From: Igneacidithiobacillus sp041146875
GTDB lineage: Bacteria; Pseudomonadota; Gammaproteobacteria; Acidithiobacillales; Acidithiobacillaceae
NCBI RefSeq assembly: GCF_041146875.1
Contig: NZ_JBFRXP010000001.1
Coordinates: forward strand, 124,001 to 188,000
Direction of reading: 5' to 3'
DNA: 64,000 bases
Program-made: the position numbers and the translations under genes
Shown: positions 42,148-51,238 of the stretch, piece by piece
How the letters are laid out: each line of letters starts with the position of its first letter
How positions within the stretch are numbered: position 1 is the stretch's first letter
The notes under the pieces: model-generated
The model's input: the letters and a program-made list of their open reading frames with translations, nothing else
Told to the model about the DNA's origin: nothing
Databases searched by the model: none

Positions 42148-42657
42148 TCACCCTTCGAAACGGCCGACAGACGGCGCACCCGATTCGACGCGATACCCCA
42201 TCGCCCGATAGCCACGCTGGCGCTTGTCCCACATCCGCAGCAAGGCCGGATGCCCCGTGTCGACGAAGTCGATGATGCCCGTGGCCCACTTGCGGAACTG
42301 CACCGCACGCTCGGAATTGACCTTGTAGCCCACCGCAATGATGGCTGGCAGGCTTGTAGTGTTGGGTGTTGTAGTTGTTACCGTCGGAGGCAGTTATCCG
42401 GAATTTCCGGATAACTGAATCTTCCTGCAACTCGCTGTCGGCAAAGATTTTTTCAGATACTCATTCACCGTGCGGACATTCACGTCGTAAAGCACACCCA
42501 TCATCTTCTGGGTGATCCAGACGTTCTCTTCGGCGTACACCGCTTCCACACCGCCCTGGCCGCTGGCGGCGATGAAGGTCAGGTACTCCGCCGCCGAGGA
42601 TCGGACGAGGGAAACCTCGGCTTTCTTTGGCGGCCGGGGTGGTTTGCGCTGGCTCAT
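42148..42657 (-). pseudogene. rhuM: frameshifted rhuM (virulence protein RhuM family)
   Basis: Three successive frames give consecutive parts of a RhuM-family protein. The first is AEVSLVRSSAAEYLTFIAAS...VYDVNVRTVNEYLKK-like, from ATG 42657. The second reads EDSVIRKFRITASDGNNYNT. The third reads IIAVGYKVNSERAVQFRKWA. The first break is at a run of six A near 42445, where seven would restore the frame; the second is one extra base near 42357. Sequence after the third block no longer looks like RhuM. The ATG overlaps the hsdR stop as ATGA, so it was translated as the last gene of the hsd operon. RhuM genes often accompany type I systems; the function is unknown. Confidence 0.75.
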
Positions 42658-43211
42658 ATTACGCCGCCCACGCCTTTGAATTTCTCCACAAAAGCCGCAA
42701 TTTTCTGGAACACGCTTTGCTTTTTGCTCAGGTATTGCGGATTCAGCGGGCTCATCTTGGGCAAAACGGCATTCAGCTCCGTACCACTATCACTGGCAAA
42801 TTCCCGCTTCAGTGAGGTGCTGATATAGCGCCGCGCGGCCTCTGCATTCAGGTTTTCGGCGCTGATCAACTCTTGCGCCTCGCGCTGCTGTTCCGCTTGG
42901 GCAAAGGTGAAGAAGGCGTCAATTACACTGGCCTTGTCGCCAATCTGGTCCAGATCGGTCTGATTAATGAAGTCCACCAGCAAGCTCTCTTTGGCGCGGT
43001 TGCCCAGGCTACCGCGAATCACGCGGCGCACTTCGTCCACCAGTTCCGACTTGCTCTTGACCTTCTTGTTGTGCTCAAAGATCAGCTCCAGGATGTAATC
43101 CAGATTGATTTCCTGTGATTTGAGCAGATCCACCTCAAAGACCACGTCATCCCAGTCGATGGTGGATTTTTCCTTCTCGGTGGAAGATTTTTCCCGGCGC
43201 AGCCAGTTGCG
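42654..43211 (-). pseudogene. hsdR: hsdR 3' part (type I restriction subunit R, cut off by IS21)
   Basis: Reads as the last ~180 residues of HsdR: STIDWDDVVFEVDLLKSQEI, then NLDYILELIFEHNKKVKSKS, and the terminal QYLSKKQSVFQKIAAFVEKF. This C-terminal helical region normally docks HsdR onto the methylase core. It has lost its start: upstream the frame enters the IS element. Codons for NWLR at 43197-43211 repeat the RDWLR codons at the other end of the IS, so the uninterrupted gene would have coded for about 1,030 residues. Its stop overlaps the rhuM start. Confidence 0.88.
43197..43211. repeat. left flanking duplication of the IS21-type insertion
   Basis: The 15 bases GCGCAGCCAGTTGCG here and GCGCAGCCAGTCGCG at 45873-45887 differ at one position. 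Both read as hsdR codons. They look like a target duplication, although IS21 elements usually duplicate only 4-8 bases. Confidence 0.6.
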
Positions 43212-43389
43212 TATTCTGGGCCATCGTGGGCACTGATTCTGTTTTGATCGTGGGCAGTTTTGCGGTGTTTTCAGAATGGGTGCCCACGATGCCAGAATGG
43301 TGTCGTGTTTTTCCCTTGGCGATTTTAGAACTTTTTGGTCATTCATTGGCTTAGCGAGCATCCTGCGCTCTTTTTACGGGAGATTGAGG

Positions 43390-44931
43390 ATGCCGACACC
43401 GAGGATGACGATGACAGCAATCATGGAGGTACTTCGTTTACACGCGGCTGGCCTGAGTCAGCGGCAAATTGCCCGCGCCTGTGGGCTCTCCAAAGGGGCT
43501 GTCGGCAAATATCTGCAGCGGGCGGAACAGGCCGCTGTGTCCTGGCCACTGCCTGCGGATCAGGGCGAGGCGGCTTTGGAAGGACGGCTCTTTCCCGAGC
43601 GGAAACCCGCAGTGGCATCGGGCAAGGCCTTGCCGGATTTTGCCCAGATGCACACGGAGCTGCGGCGCAAGGGCATGACCCTGCAGCTGCTCTGGGAGGA
43701 ATACGTCGCGGGGCATGCCGGGCAACCGGTGTATCAATATGCGCAGTTCTGCACCCTGTACCGGCGCTGGCGAGAGCGTCTCCAACACAGCATGCGCCAG
43801 ACCCATGTCGCCGGGGAGAAGCTCTTCGTGGACTATGCGGGCCCTACCGTGCCGGTCATCAATCCGAGTACCGGGGAGATCCGTCAGACACAGATCTTTG
43901 TGGCGGTGCTGGGGGCTTCCAGCTATACCTACTGCGAGGCGACCTGGAGCCAGAGCCTGGGTGACTTCCTGGGCGCCCACGTTCGTGCCCTGAACTACCT
44001 GGGCGGGGCACCGGTTCTGCTCGTCCCCGACAACCTCAAGGCGGCCGTGACCAAGGCATCTCGCTACGAGCCGGAGATCAACCGCAGCTATCAGGATCTC
44101 GCGACCCACTATGGCTCGGTCGTGCTCCCTACCCGGCCCTACAAGCCCAAAGACAAGGCCAAGGTCGAGGTGGGGGTGCAAGTGGTGGAGCGTTGGATTC
44201 TCGCGCGCCTGCGGCACTTCCAGTTCTTCTCTCTGCGGGAGCTCAACCGCGAGATTCATCGTCTGCTCGAAGACCTGAACCAGCGTCCCTTCAAGCGTCT
44301 GCCTGGCAGCCGCAGGAGCCTCTTCGAGGCGCTGGACCGACCGGCACTGCAGCCCTTGCCAGCACAACCCTATGTCTTTGCGACGTGGAAGACGGCCAAG
44401 GTCAGCATCGACTACCACGTCGCCTGCGAGGGGCACTATTACTCGGTCCCCTACCGGCTGATCGGGCAACGGGTGGACTTGCGGATAAGTACAGAAACGG
44501 TAGAGATCTTCCACCAGCAACAACGGGTGGCCAGTCATCTGCGCGGGTTGCAGCCGGGCCGCTTCAGTACCTGCACGGAACACCTGCCCAAGGCCCATCA
44601 GCGCCACCGGGAATGGAGCCCGGGGCGTCTGCTGAGTTGGGCACTGTCCATTGGCCCGGCAACCCGCGACGTCGTGCGCTGGCAGCTGGAGAGCAAGCCG
44701 CACCCCGAGCAGGGCTATCGCTCCTGTCTGGGCTTACTCCACCTCGCCCGTCGCTATGACAAGCCCCGTCTGGAAGCGGCCTGTCGTCGGGCCTTGCACC
44801 TTGGTGCCCCGACCACCCGCAGTGTCCGGTCGATTCTACAAAAGGGCATGGATCACGTCCCGGAATCGACCGCAAAAAGGGCTTCTCTGCCCGCGCACGA
44901 CAACATCCGTGGTTCCCAGTACTACCATTGA
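43390..44931 (+). CDS. istA: IS21-family transposase IstA
   Basis: The 513-aa DDE transposase. An N-terminal HTH is seen in GLSQRQIARACGLSKGAVGK. The catalytic core has the first Asp in EKLFVDYAGPTVPV, the second in PVLLVPDNLKAAVTKA, and the Glu in KDKAKVEVGVQVVERWIL. A C-terminal beta domain follows. I chose ATG 43390, with GGGAG upstream; a longer frame opens at 43276 inside the IS end repeats. No disabling mutation was seen, so the element may still be active. istB follows after 17 bases. Confidence 0.92.
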   Translation: MPTPRMTMTAIMEVLRLHAAGLSQRQIARACGLSKGAVGKYLQRAEQAAVSWPLPADQGEAALEGRLFPERKPAVASGKALPDFAQMHTELRRKGMTLQLLWEEYVAGHAGQPVYQYAQFCTLYRRWRERLQHSMRQTHVAGEKLFVDYAGPTVPVINPSTGEIRQTQIFVAVLGASSYTYCEATWSQSLGDFLGAHVRALNYLGGAPVLLVPDNLKAAVTKASRYEPEINRSYQDLATHYGSVVLPTRPYKPKDKAKVEVGVQVVERWILARLRHFQFFSLRELNREIHRLLEDLNQRPFKRLPGSRRSLFEALDRPALQPLPAQPYVFATWKTAKVSIDYHVACEGHYYSVPYRLIGQRVDLRISTETVEIFHQQQRVASHLRGLQPGRFSTCTEHLPKAHQRHREWSPGRLLSWALSIGPATRDVVRWQLESKPHPEQGYRSCLGLLHLARRYDKPRLEAACRRALHLGAPTTRSVRSILQKGMDHVPESTAKRASLPAHDNIRGSQYYH

Positions 44932-44948
44932 ATATCCAGGAGTTTCTC

Positions 44949-45707
44949 ATGTTCTTATCACCGACCCTGAACACCCTGCGGCAGTTACACCTTGAGGCTA
45001 TGGCCGATGCCCTCGACGAGCAAACCCGGCTGCCGCAATACCAGGAGCTCTCCTTCGAAGAACGCCTCGGCCTGCTCCTCGACCGCGAACTCTGTGCCCG
45101 GGATCAACGCCGCCTGACGCGGTTGTTGAAACTTGCCCACCTCAAGCACGATGCCTGCGCCGAGGATATCGACTACCGCAGTTCTCGGGGACTGGATCGA
45201 TCGCGCATCGCCGCCCTGATCCAGAATACTTGGATACGACAGGGGCAGAACCTCCTCCTCACCGGGGCCACCGGAACCGGCAAGACCTGGCTTGCTTGTG
45301 CCTTCGGTCATCAAGCCTGTCGGCAGGGCTTAAGTGTGCGCTACCTGCGCTTGCCACGCCTGCTGGAAGATCTGCGTATCCGTCACGGTGACGGGAGCTT
45401 CGGCCGCTATCTGAACACCCTGGCCAAGGTCGATCTCTTACTGCTCGACGATTGGGGCCTCGCCCCCATGAGTGGGGAAGATGCTCGTGATCTGTTGGAA
45501 ATCATCGATGATCGCGTCGGCCAGCGCGCCACCTTGATCACCAGTCAGCTGCCCGTGTCCCACTGGCACGAATATCTCGGCGAGCCCACCGTCGCCGATG
45601 CCGTCCTCGACCGTCTCCTGCAAAGTGCACACCGGCTGGAGCTCAAGGGAGAGTCTTTGCGCCGTCACCGTGACCGTCACGAAAACCAGCCATCCGAATC
45701 GTCGTAA
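44949..45707 (+). CDS. istB: IS21-family helper ATPase IstB
   Basis: A 252-aa AAA+ ATPase that helps IstA choose and remodel target DNA. Walker A is LLLTGATGTGKTWLACAFG; Walker B is VDLLLLDDWGLAPM. The N-terminal helical domain (LRQLHLEAMADALDEQTRLP) and GERATLITSQLP-like QRATLITSQLPVSHWHEYLG are typical. I chose ATG 44949, with AGGAG 7 bases upstream; a TTG overlapping the istA stop would add seven residues. It is full-length. Confidence 0.93.
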   Translation: MFLSPTLNTLRQLHLEAMADALDEQTRLPQYQELSFEERLGLLLDRELCARDQRRLTRLLKLAHLKHDACAEDIDYRSSRGLDRSRIAALIQNTWIRQGQNLLLTGATGTGKTWLACAFGHQACRQGLSVRYLRLPRLLEDLRIRHGDGSFGRYLNTLAKVDLLLLDDWGLAPMSGEDARDLLEIIDDRVGQRATLITSQLPVSHWHEYLGEPTVADAVLDRLLQSAHRLELKGESLRRHRDRHENQPSESS

Positions 45708-45800
45708 CTATTACACCATTTACACGGTAACGGTAACTTACACCCCTGGGCGCCACGACCACCCAAATTTGACCCATCGTGGGCACTCAGGCGTACAATA

Positions 45801-48428
45801 TCACCGGCTAGAAAGTTCGCTCTTCGGGGGGTGCCCACGATCAGCAGAATGACCGCCCACGATCAACAGAATGCGCAGCCAGTCGCGCACATCGTTATAG
45901 GTGGAACGATAGTCCTGAATTTTTCGCTCGGTGGGGAGCGTGATGGCTTCCAGTGCAGTCAGATCTTCATCACTCAGGTAGTGCTTGGCCTTGAACGCCT
46001 CTACCGCTGCAGCGTCGTCCATATCGAGAGCTTGCAAGGCTTTCAGGCTGGCAAATTCGTCATAGTTTTGCAGGATGTTTTCCACGCGCAAATATTCGCC
46101 AAACAGCTTGGCGAAGGCTTTTTTATCCGTTTCTTTTTCAATCGTGGCGGGGTCGGGAAAGCGTGTTTCCAGCTCGCGCACCACCTCCACAAAGCCGCGC
46201 CGCGCTTCACCGGTGGCCGCATCGGTAAAGCCTTCCATGTACTCCTGGTAGCTCTTCTCCAGCACCACGTTCTTGGTGTTTTTGTCACCGAACAGAGTGA
46301 TGGCGTCGATGGTTGCCTGCTCCAGATCGCGGAAGGTGACGATGTTGCCGAAGGTTTTGGTGGCGTCAAAAATGCGGTTGGTGCGCGAGTAGGCCTGCAT
46401 CAGCCCGTGGTAACGCAGATTCTTGTCCACGAACAAGGTGTTCAGCGTGGGCGCATCAAAGCCGGTCAGGAACATGCCGACCACAATCAGCAGGTCGATT
46501 TCCTTGGCTTTGACCTGCTTGGCCAGATCGCGGTAATAGTTCTGGAAGCCATTGCTGTCCACGCTGAAGTTGGTTTTGAACAGCGCGTTGTAGTCCGTGA
46601 TGGCCGCGCTCAAAAACTCTTTGGCGCTGCTGTTCATGGCCGACACATCAAAACTTTCGTCCTGAATGTCGCCGACAGCCTCCTGCTCTTCGTTGGCGGC
46701 GAACGAGAAAATGGTGGCCACCCTCAGCGGCTTGTCGCTGCCCTTCTGCAGTTCCCGGAAAGACTCGTAATACAGCTTGGCGGCATCCACGCTGCTGACC
46801 GCAAACATGGCGTTGAACCCTTTGTTGCCCGCGTGCAGGCGATGGGTTTTCTGCCGGAAGTTGTTCAGGATGTATTGGGTGATCTCGCGGATGCGGTCGG
46901 GGTGCAACAAAGCCTGCCTGTTCTCCGCCGCGCTCAGTTTTTTCTCATCCTGCTCCGTCTCGATGGCCTTGAACTGCGGGCGCACATCGTTGTAATCCAC
47001 CTTGAACTTCAGCACTTTTTCATCGCGAATGGCATCGGTAATCACATACGAATGCAGCTCGCGGCCAAACACGCTAGCCGTGGTGTCCGCGCCCAGCGCG
47101 TTCTCGGGGAAGATCGGCGTGCCGGTAAAGCCAAACTGGTAGAACTTCTTGAACTTCTTCTTCAGGTTCTTCTGCGCCTCGCCAAACTGGCTGCGGTGGC
47201 ACTCATCAAAAATGAACACGACCTGCTTGCCGTAGATCGGCAAGTCGGCTTCGCCCTTCATCAGGTTGTTGAGCTTCTGGATGGTGGTGACGACGATCTT
47301 GTTGTCGTCCTTCTCCATATTGCGCTTCAGGCCCGCGGTGCTGTCTGAACCATTCACGCTGTCCGGTGAAAAGCGCTGGTATTCCTTCATGGTCTGGTAG
47401 TCCAGATCCTTGCGGTCCACCACGAAGAACACCTTGTCGATAAAGTCCAGTTCGGTGGCCAGCCGCGCCGCCTTGAAACTGGTCAGCGTCTTGCCCGAGC
47501 CGGTGGTGTGCCAGATGAAGCCACCACTTTCCGTAGCACTCCAGTTCTTGGCCTGGTATGCGCTATTGAGCTTCCACAGAATGCGCTCCGTGGCGGCAAT
47601 CTGGTACGGGCGCATCACCAGCAGCGTGTTGCTGATGTCAAACACCGAGTAGTGCAACAGCACACTGAGCAGGGTGTGCTTCTGGAAGAACGTAGCCGTG
47701 AAGTCCTTCAGGTCTTTGATTAGGCTGTTGTCCGCCTTCGCCCAGTTCATGGTGAAGTCGAAGCTGTGCTTGTTGCGCTGCGTGGTGTTGGCGAAGTAGC
47801 GGCTATCGGTGCCGTTGGAGATCACGAATAGCTGCAAATACTTGAACAAAGAATGCTCGCTGTTGAAGCTTTCCTTGCTGTAACGGTGGACCTGGTTAAA
47901 GGCCTCGCGAATCGCCACCCCGCGCTTTTTCAACTCCACCTGCACCAGCGGCAGGCCATTGACCAATATCGTCACGTCATAACGATTGGCGTGGCTGCCC
48001 GTTTGCTCAAACTGCTTGATCACCTGCACCTTGTTGCGGGCGATGTTTTTCTTGTCCAGCAGGGTGATGTTCTGGATGCGCCCGTCGTCGAAGACAAAGT
48101 CGTGGATATAGTCATCGTGAATCTTGCGGGTTTTATCGACGATGCCATCACTGGGCTTATCGAGAAAATTCTCGACGAAACGCAGCCACTCGCCATCAAG
48201 AAACTGCACCGCATTGAGCGTTTGCAGCTGCACACGCACATTGGCGAGCAAGGCATCCGGCGTGTTTAGGCTGGGAAGGTATTCATAACCCTGATTTTGC
48301 AAATCCTGAATGAATTCTCGCTCCAGGTCGTATTCGCTCTGATAGCTTTCGCTGACCTTCCATTCCTGGGTGTATTTATCGAGAACGATGAAGTTATTGG
48401 ATTCGGCGATAGTTTTGTAGTCAGTCAC
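45801..48428 (-). CDS. hsdR: type I restriction endonuclease subunit R, 5' part (truncated by IS21)
   Basis: The open frame is 875 codons, of which about 852 are hsdR and the last ~23 (from ILLIVGG) are read from the IS end. The PD-(D/E)XK nuclease is near the N-terminus: D151 in RYDVTILVNG, and E165 with K167 in VQVELKKRG. The SF2 motor shows Walker A at 309-314 (TGSGKT), the DECH box VVFIFDECHRSQFG, and QAYSRTNRIFDATKTFGNI late in the helicase. The missing C-terminal ~180 residues are in the 42654-43211 fragment. The truncated protein keeps both activities' motifs but lacks the methylase-docking end, so restriction is probably lost. Confidence 0.9.
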   Translation of the reverse strand: MTDYKTIAESNNFIVLDKYTQEWKVSESYQSEYDLEREFIQDLQNQGYEYLPSLNTPDALLANVRVQLQTLNAVQFLDGEWLRFVENFLDKPSDGIVDKTRKIHDDYIHDFVFDDGRIQNITLLDKKNIARNKVQVIKQFEQTGSHANRYDVTILVNGLPLVQVELKKRGVAIREAFNQVHRYSKESFNSEHSLFKYLQLFVISNGTDSRYFANTTQRNKHSFDFTMNWAKADNSLIKDLKDFTATFFQKHTLLSVLLHYSVFDISNTLLVMRPYQIAATERILWKLNSAYQAKNWSATESGGFIWHTTGSGKTLTSFKAARLATELDFIDKVFFVVDRKDLDYQTMKEYQRFSPDSVNGSDSTAGLKRNMEKDDNKIVVTTIQKLNNLMKGEADLPIYGKQVVFIFDECHRSQFGEAQKNLKKKFKKFYQFGFTGTPIFPENALGADTTASVFGRELHSYVITDAIRDEKVLKFKVDYNDVRPQFKAIETEQDEKKLSAAENRQALLHPDRIREITQYILNNFRQKTHRLHAGNKGFNAMFAVSSVDAAKLYYESFRELQKGSDKPLRVATIFSFAANEEQEAVGDIQDESFDVSAMNSSAKEFLSAAITDYNALFKTNFSVDSNGFQNYYRDLAKQVKAKEIDLLIVVGMFLTGFDAPTLNTLFVDKNLRYHGLMQAYSRTNRIFDATKTFGNIVTFRDLEQATIDAITLFGDKNTKNVVLEKSYQEYMEGFTDAATGEARRGFVEVVRELETRFPDPATIEKETDKKAFAKLFGEYLRVENILQNYDEFASLKALQALDMDDAAAVEAFKAKHYLSDEDLTALEAITLPTERKIQDYRSTYNDVRDWLRILLIVGGHSADRGHPPKSELSSR

Positions 48429-49414
48429 GAGCGAACCTCCCAGTGTCCGGTTTTATCCGAGCCTATTCGTTGCAGCTTGCCTGCTTGTTGTAACTGGGCC
48501 ATAGCGCGGCCAATGGTGCGCAAGTCTTTGCCGATGGCATCGGCCAGTTGCTGCCTTGTCAGCGCGGGGTTGGCTGAGAGCAGCGCCACAATGGCGTCGG
48601 GGGTTTTAAGCCCACGCACGTCTACAATCTGATTTGCAGGGGCGTTTGCAAGGGCGCTTACAGGGGCGTTTTGTGCCAGCGTCTGGGCAATCACCGCTAA
48701 CATGAAGTGAATAAATGGCGTGCTATCGGCTTGCTGGTCGGCCTGCTCCAGCGCTTCATAGTACTGCGGCTGGTTATCTTTGATCACGCTTTCCAGCGGC
48801 AGGGACAGAAACAACGGGTGCCATTTAGACAAAATTAATGTTTGCCACAAGCGCCCCATGCGGCCATTGCCATCGCTGAAAGGGTGGATAAACTCAAACT
48901 CATAATGAAACACGCTGCTGCTTATCAGCGGATGGTCTTTTGCCTGTTGCAGCCAATCCGCCAAATTGGCCATCAAGCCCGAGACCTGGTGTGCCGGTGG
49001 CGCGACATGATGCACCACGCCCGCCTTATGAATACCCACCGCTTTACTGCGAAACTCGCCTGCGTTGACCAAAATATCCGCCATCATCAAAGCGTGGGCG
49101 GAGAGTAAATGCTCAAGGTTGGCGGGTTGATAATCCGGCAGCGCCTCATACGCGGCAATCGCGCCTGTTACCTCGGCCAGCTCGCGCACACTGCCCATTA
49201 CCGGCTTGCCATCCACAATCGCGGTAATCTGTTCCTCGGTTAAGGTATTGCCCTCAATCGCCAGCGTACCGGTAATGGTTTTGATGCGGTTTTGCTTGCG
49301 CAACTGCGGCGAAGCATTTAACGCACTGGCATTGAGCCTAGCGACCTGCTCGCTAATGTCAGCGACAAGATTGAGTATGTCGGCGGTAATCGTAAAGGGC
49401 GGTTTGTAGCTCAT
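48425..49414 (-). CDS. Fic family protein with N-terminal inhibitory motif (class II type)
   Basis: A 329-aa Fic enzyme, a family that usually transfers AMP from ATP to Tyr/Ser/Thr of target proteins. The active motif HPFSDGNGRMGR is at 177-188. An inhibitory (S/T)xxxE(G/N) motif lies N-terminal to it, at T50-G55 (TLAIEG), the layout of class II Fic proteins, where a Glu blocks ATP binding. A winged-helix domain ends the protein (TRQQLADAIGKDLRTIGRAM). It sits between hsdS and hsdR, overlapping hsdR as ATGA and starting one base beyond the end of hsdS. Confidence 0.9.
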   Translation of the reverse strand: MSYKPPFTITADILNLVADISEQVARLNASALNASPQLRKQNRIKTITGTLAIEGNTLTEEQITAIVDGKPVMGSVRELAEVTGAIAAYEALPDYQPANLEHLLSAHALMMADILVNAGEFRSKAVGIHKAGVVHHVAPPAHQVSGLMANLADWLQQAKDHPLISSSVFHYEFEFIHPFSDGNGRMGRLWQTLILSKWHPLFLSLPLESVIKDNQPQYYEALEQADQQADSTPFIHFMLAVIAQTLAQNAPVSALANAPANQIVDVRGLKTPDAIVALLSANPALTRQQLADAIGKDLRTIGRAMAQLQQAGKLQRIGSDKTGHWEVRS

Positions 49415-49415
49415 G

Positions 49416-50630
49416 CTATGCAGCCATCTCTTCCGGTTTTGGGAAACTCAGCAGCAAATCACGGTAATAAGCATACTGCCTCTGCCGCAACTCAATCTCA
49501 CGCGGCAAACCTTCGGTAATGGAATGGGTGAGCGCGTCGAACTTGTCGAGAATAGCGACGATGCGTTCCTGTTCTGGAAGTGGTGGTATCGGAACACGGA
49601 TTTTTGAAAACCCTTTAATCAACAGCGTGTTGACTTTGGTTCGGGCGACATATTTTGCTTTCTCGTCAATGAATGAAGCTGTTTGCATGCAATAGGAAAC
49701 GAACTTCGGATTCATCGAATGACGGAAGGCATAGCAGTGGTCGTGAATTGCCACTTTTTCGTTTCCAATCCATGCCACAGCCTTACCAACATCCTCAACA
49801 GTTTCACCGACATCGGTTATTACAACGTCGCCTGGTTCGGCATAGCGTAATGAGGTAGCCATTTCAGAGCGAACTTGTGATAGCGCATGTGAGGTTGAAA
49901 TTCCGTATCGTGTGTAAATTTCACCGTAGTGGATAACGCTGATTCCATCCTCCACATAATCAGCCTTGGTAAAGCGCTTTCCGCGAATAAATTCGCCAAC
50001 CTCCCCCAGCGCCTTCCACTCCACTTCCCCGTCATCAAAACTCAACAACTGGTCGCGGTAGTAGTTGTATTGTTTTTTGCGGGCGGTCAGCTCGGCGGTC
50101 AGCTCGGTGAAGGTGTCCAGTATGCGGACGATTTCGGCCTGGATTGCCAGCGATTTTTTGGGGTTGTCTGGGCAGGGGATGGGGATTAATCTTTTCTCAA
50201 TTGAGCCTTTACCGACATGCATCATTGTTGAGCCGGTGCCGTGTTCTTCTTTGAGAGCTTTGGTATCCCACTCCAACAAATAGTAAAGAAACTTTTTGTG
50301 AATCAAATCCGCATTAGGAACCACCTTCCAAATGTGGTAGTGATAAATGACTTTATCTCCGCCCCAGATTCGCGGGCCAAATGATGCAGACCATGCATAT
50401 AGGAGATCGCCCTTATCGCAGTATTTATCTTCGTCAAGTTCCAGACTTGAGTAATACCAATTGTCGTTTGTGAAGAAGTTGTCAACTCTTAAAACGGGGT
50501 ACTTTCCTTGGCTTAGTAACTCTGGCTGCTTATAAGCTCTGCCATTTATAAAGCGACAAACTTCCCCCAGCGCCTTCCACTCCACCTCAACCCCATCCAG
50601 CAGCTTTTCCAAAAAATTCACGCTACTCAT
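49416..50630 (-). CDS. hsdS: type I restriction-modification specificity subunit S
   Basis: A 404-aa specificity subunit with two target-recognition domains. The internal repeat that gives HsdS its symmetry is plain: VEWKALGEVCRFINGRAY near residue 15 and EVEWKALGEVGEFIRGKRF near 205; and AEIVRILDTFTELTAELTA mid-protein versus ERIVAILDKFDALTHSITEG near the C-terminus. These are the conserved helical spacers; the variable parts between read the two half-sites of the target DNA. Lies between the two fic genes, 2 bases from the upstream one. Confidence 0.93.
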   Translation of the reverse strand: MSSVNFLEKLLDGVEVEWKALGEVCRFINGRAYKQPELLSQGKYPVLRVDNFFTNDNWYYSSLELDEDKYCDKGDLLYAWSASFGPRIWGGDKVIYHYHIWKVVPNADLIHKKFLYYLLEWDTKALKEEHGTGSTMMHVGKGSIEKRLIPIPCPDNPKKSLAIQAEIVRILDTFTELTAELTARKKQYNYYRDQLLSFDDGEVEWKALGEVGEFIRGKRFTKADYVEDGISVIHYGEIYTRYGISTSHALSQVRSEMATSLRYAEPGDVVITDVGETVEDVGKAVAWIGNEKVAIHDHCYAFRHSMNPKFVSYCMQTASFIDEKAKYVARTKVNTLLIKGFSKIRVPIPPLPEQERIVAILDKFDALTHSITEGLPREIELRQRQYAYYRDLLLSFPKPEEMAA

Positions 50631-50632
50631 GC

Positions 50633-51238
50633 CTACAGCTCCTCTGTCTTGAATTCGCTATAGCCCTCAAAGTAATAGCTGACATCAATACCCTTCATGA
50701 ACAGGGTACGGTTGTTAATCTGGTCGGTGAGGGCTTGCTTTAGTAATACTTTAATTTCCAGGTCTTTCACTGTGCTGCGCTGCATGGCGGACAGGTATTC
50801 TTCTTTGTCGACGCGGTTCCAATCCACCACCTGCCGGGTTTCTATTTTCAGCATTACATCCAGCCAGATGCGCGTGGCGCGGCCATTGCCTTCACGAAAG
50901 GGGTGGGCAACATTCATCTCGACATATTTTTCGATGATTTCGTCAAAGGTGCTTTGCGGCATGGCGTCGATATGTTTCAGCGAGGCTTCCAGATACATCA
51001 CTGGGGCAAAACGAAAATCGCTTTTGGCGATATTGACCTCCCGGATTTGTCCAGCGAATCCATAAATTTCTTCAAACAAATAGGCGTGGATAAAGGAGAG
51101 GCCAGCGAATTTCCCCACGGCGACATGGTGAATGTCGCCGGAGTCAAAAAGCCGCTTGGCCTTTTTTTTGCTGATTTTTTCTTCGGTTTTGACCAATGCG
51201 ATCTGATCGGTGATGCCCAATTTGTTTTCCAGAATCAT
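50633..51238 (-). CDS. fic: Fic family AMP-transferase with C-terminal inhibitory motif (class III, NmFic-like)
   Basis: A 201-aa single-domain Fic protein. The motif HPFREGNGRATR (112-123) has Glu where many have Asp, as in the Neisseria meningitidis enzyme NmFic. A C-terminal SYYFEG (187-192) fits the inhibitory (S/T)xxxE(G/N) motif, and the adjoining FMKGIDVSYYFEGYSEF closely resembles NmFic. NmFic-type enzymes AMPylate DNA gyrase and topoisomerase IV subunits. It is wedged between hsdM and hsdS: its ATG overlaps the hsdM stop, and hsdS begins 2 bases after its stop. Confidence 0.92.
   Translation of the reverse strand: MILENKLGITDQIALVKTEEKISKKKAKRLFDSGDIHHVAVGKFAGLSFIHAYLFEEIYGFAGQIREVNIAKSDFRFAPVMYLEASLKHIDAMPQSTFDEIIEKYVEMNVAHPFREGNGRATRIWLDVMLKIETRQVVDWNRVDKEEYLSAMQRSTVKDLEIKVLLKQALTDQINNRTLFMKGIDVSYYFEGYSEFKTEEL

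Larger units (their letters stand above)
43212..45872 (+). mobile_element. IS21-family insertion sequence
   Basis: About 2.66 kb with istA and istB on the plus strand. Both ends carry imperfect inverted repeats of the form ATTCTG-N-ATCGTGGGC, repeated at least twice at each end: ATCGTGGGC at 43223-43231 and 43247-43255 on the left, and GCCCACGAT twice within 45830-45862 on the right. Such multiple end repeats are the transposase binding sites of IS21 elements. It interrupts hsdR after codon 852. Exact tips are uncertain by a few bases. Confidence 0.85.

Noticed and set aside
42086..42430. Upstream extension of the RelE-toxin frame to 241 codons
   Set aside because: The extra part reads one segment of the frameshifted rhuM and then out-of-frame residues; the toxin domain begins near 42076-42085.
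45831..47348. A 505-codon open frame on the plus strand opposite hsdR
   Set aside because: It is the antisense shadow of hsdR. It has no recognisable domain, an unnatural Val/Leu/Gly-rich composition, and hsdR motifs are clear on the other strand.
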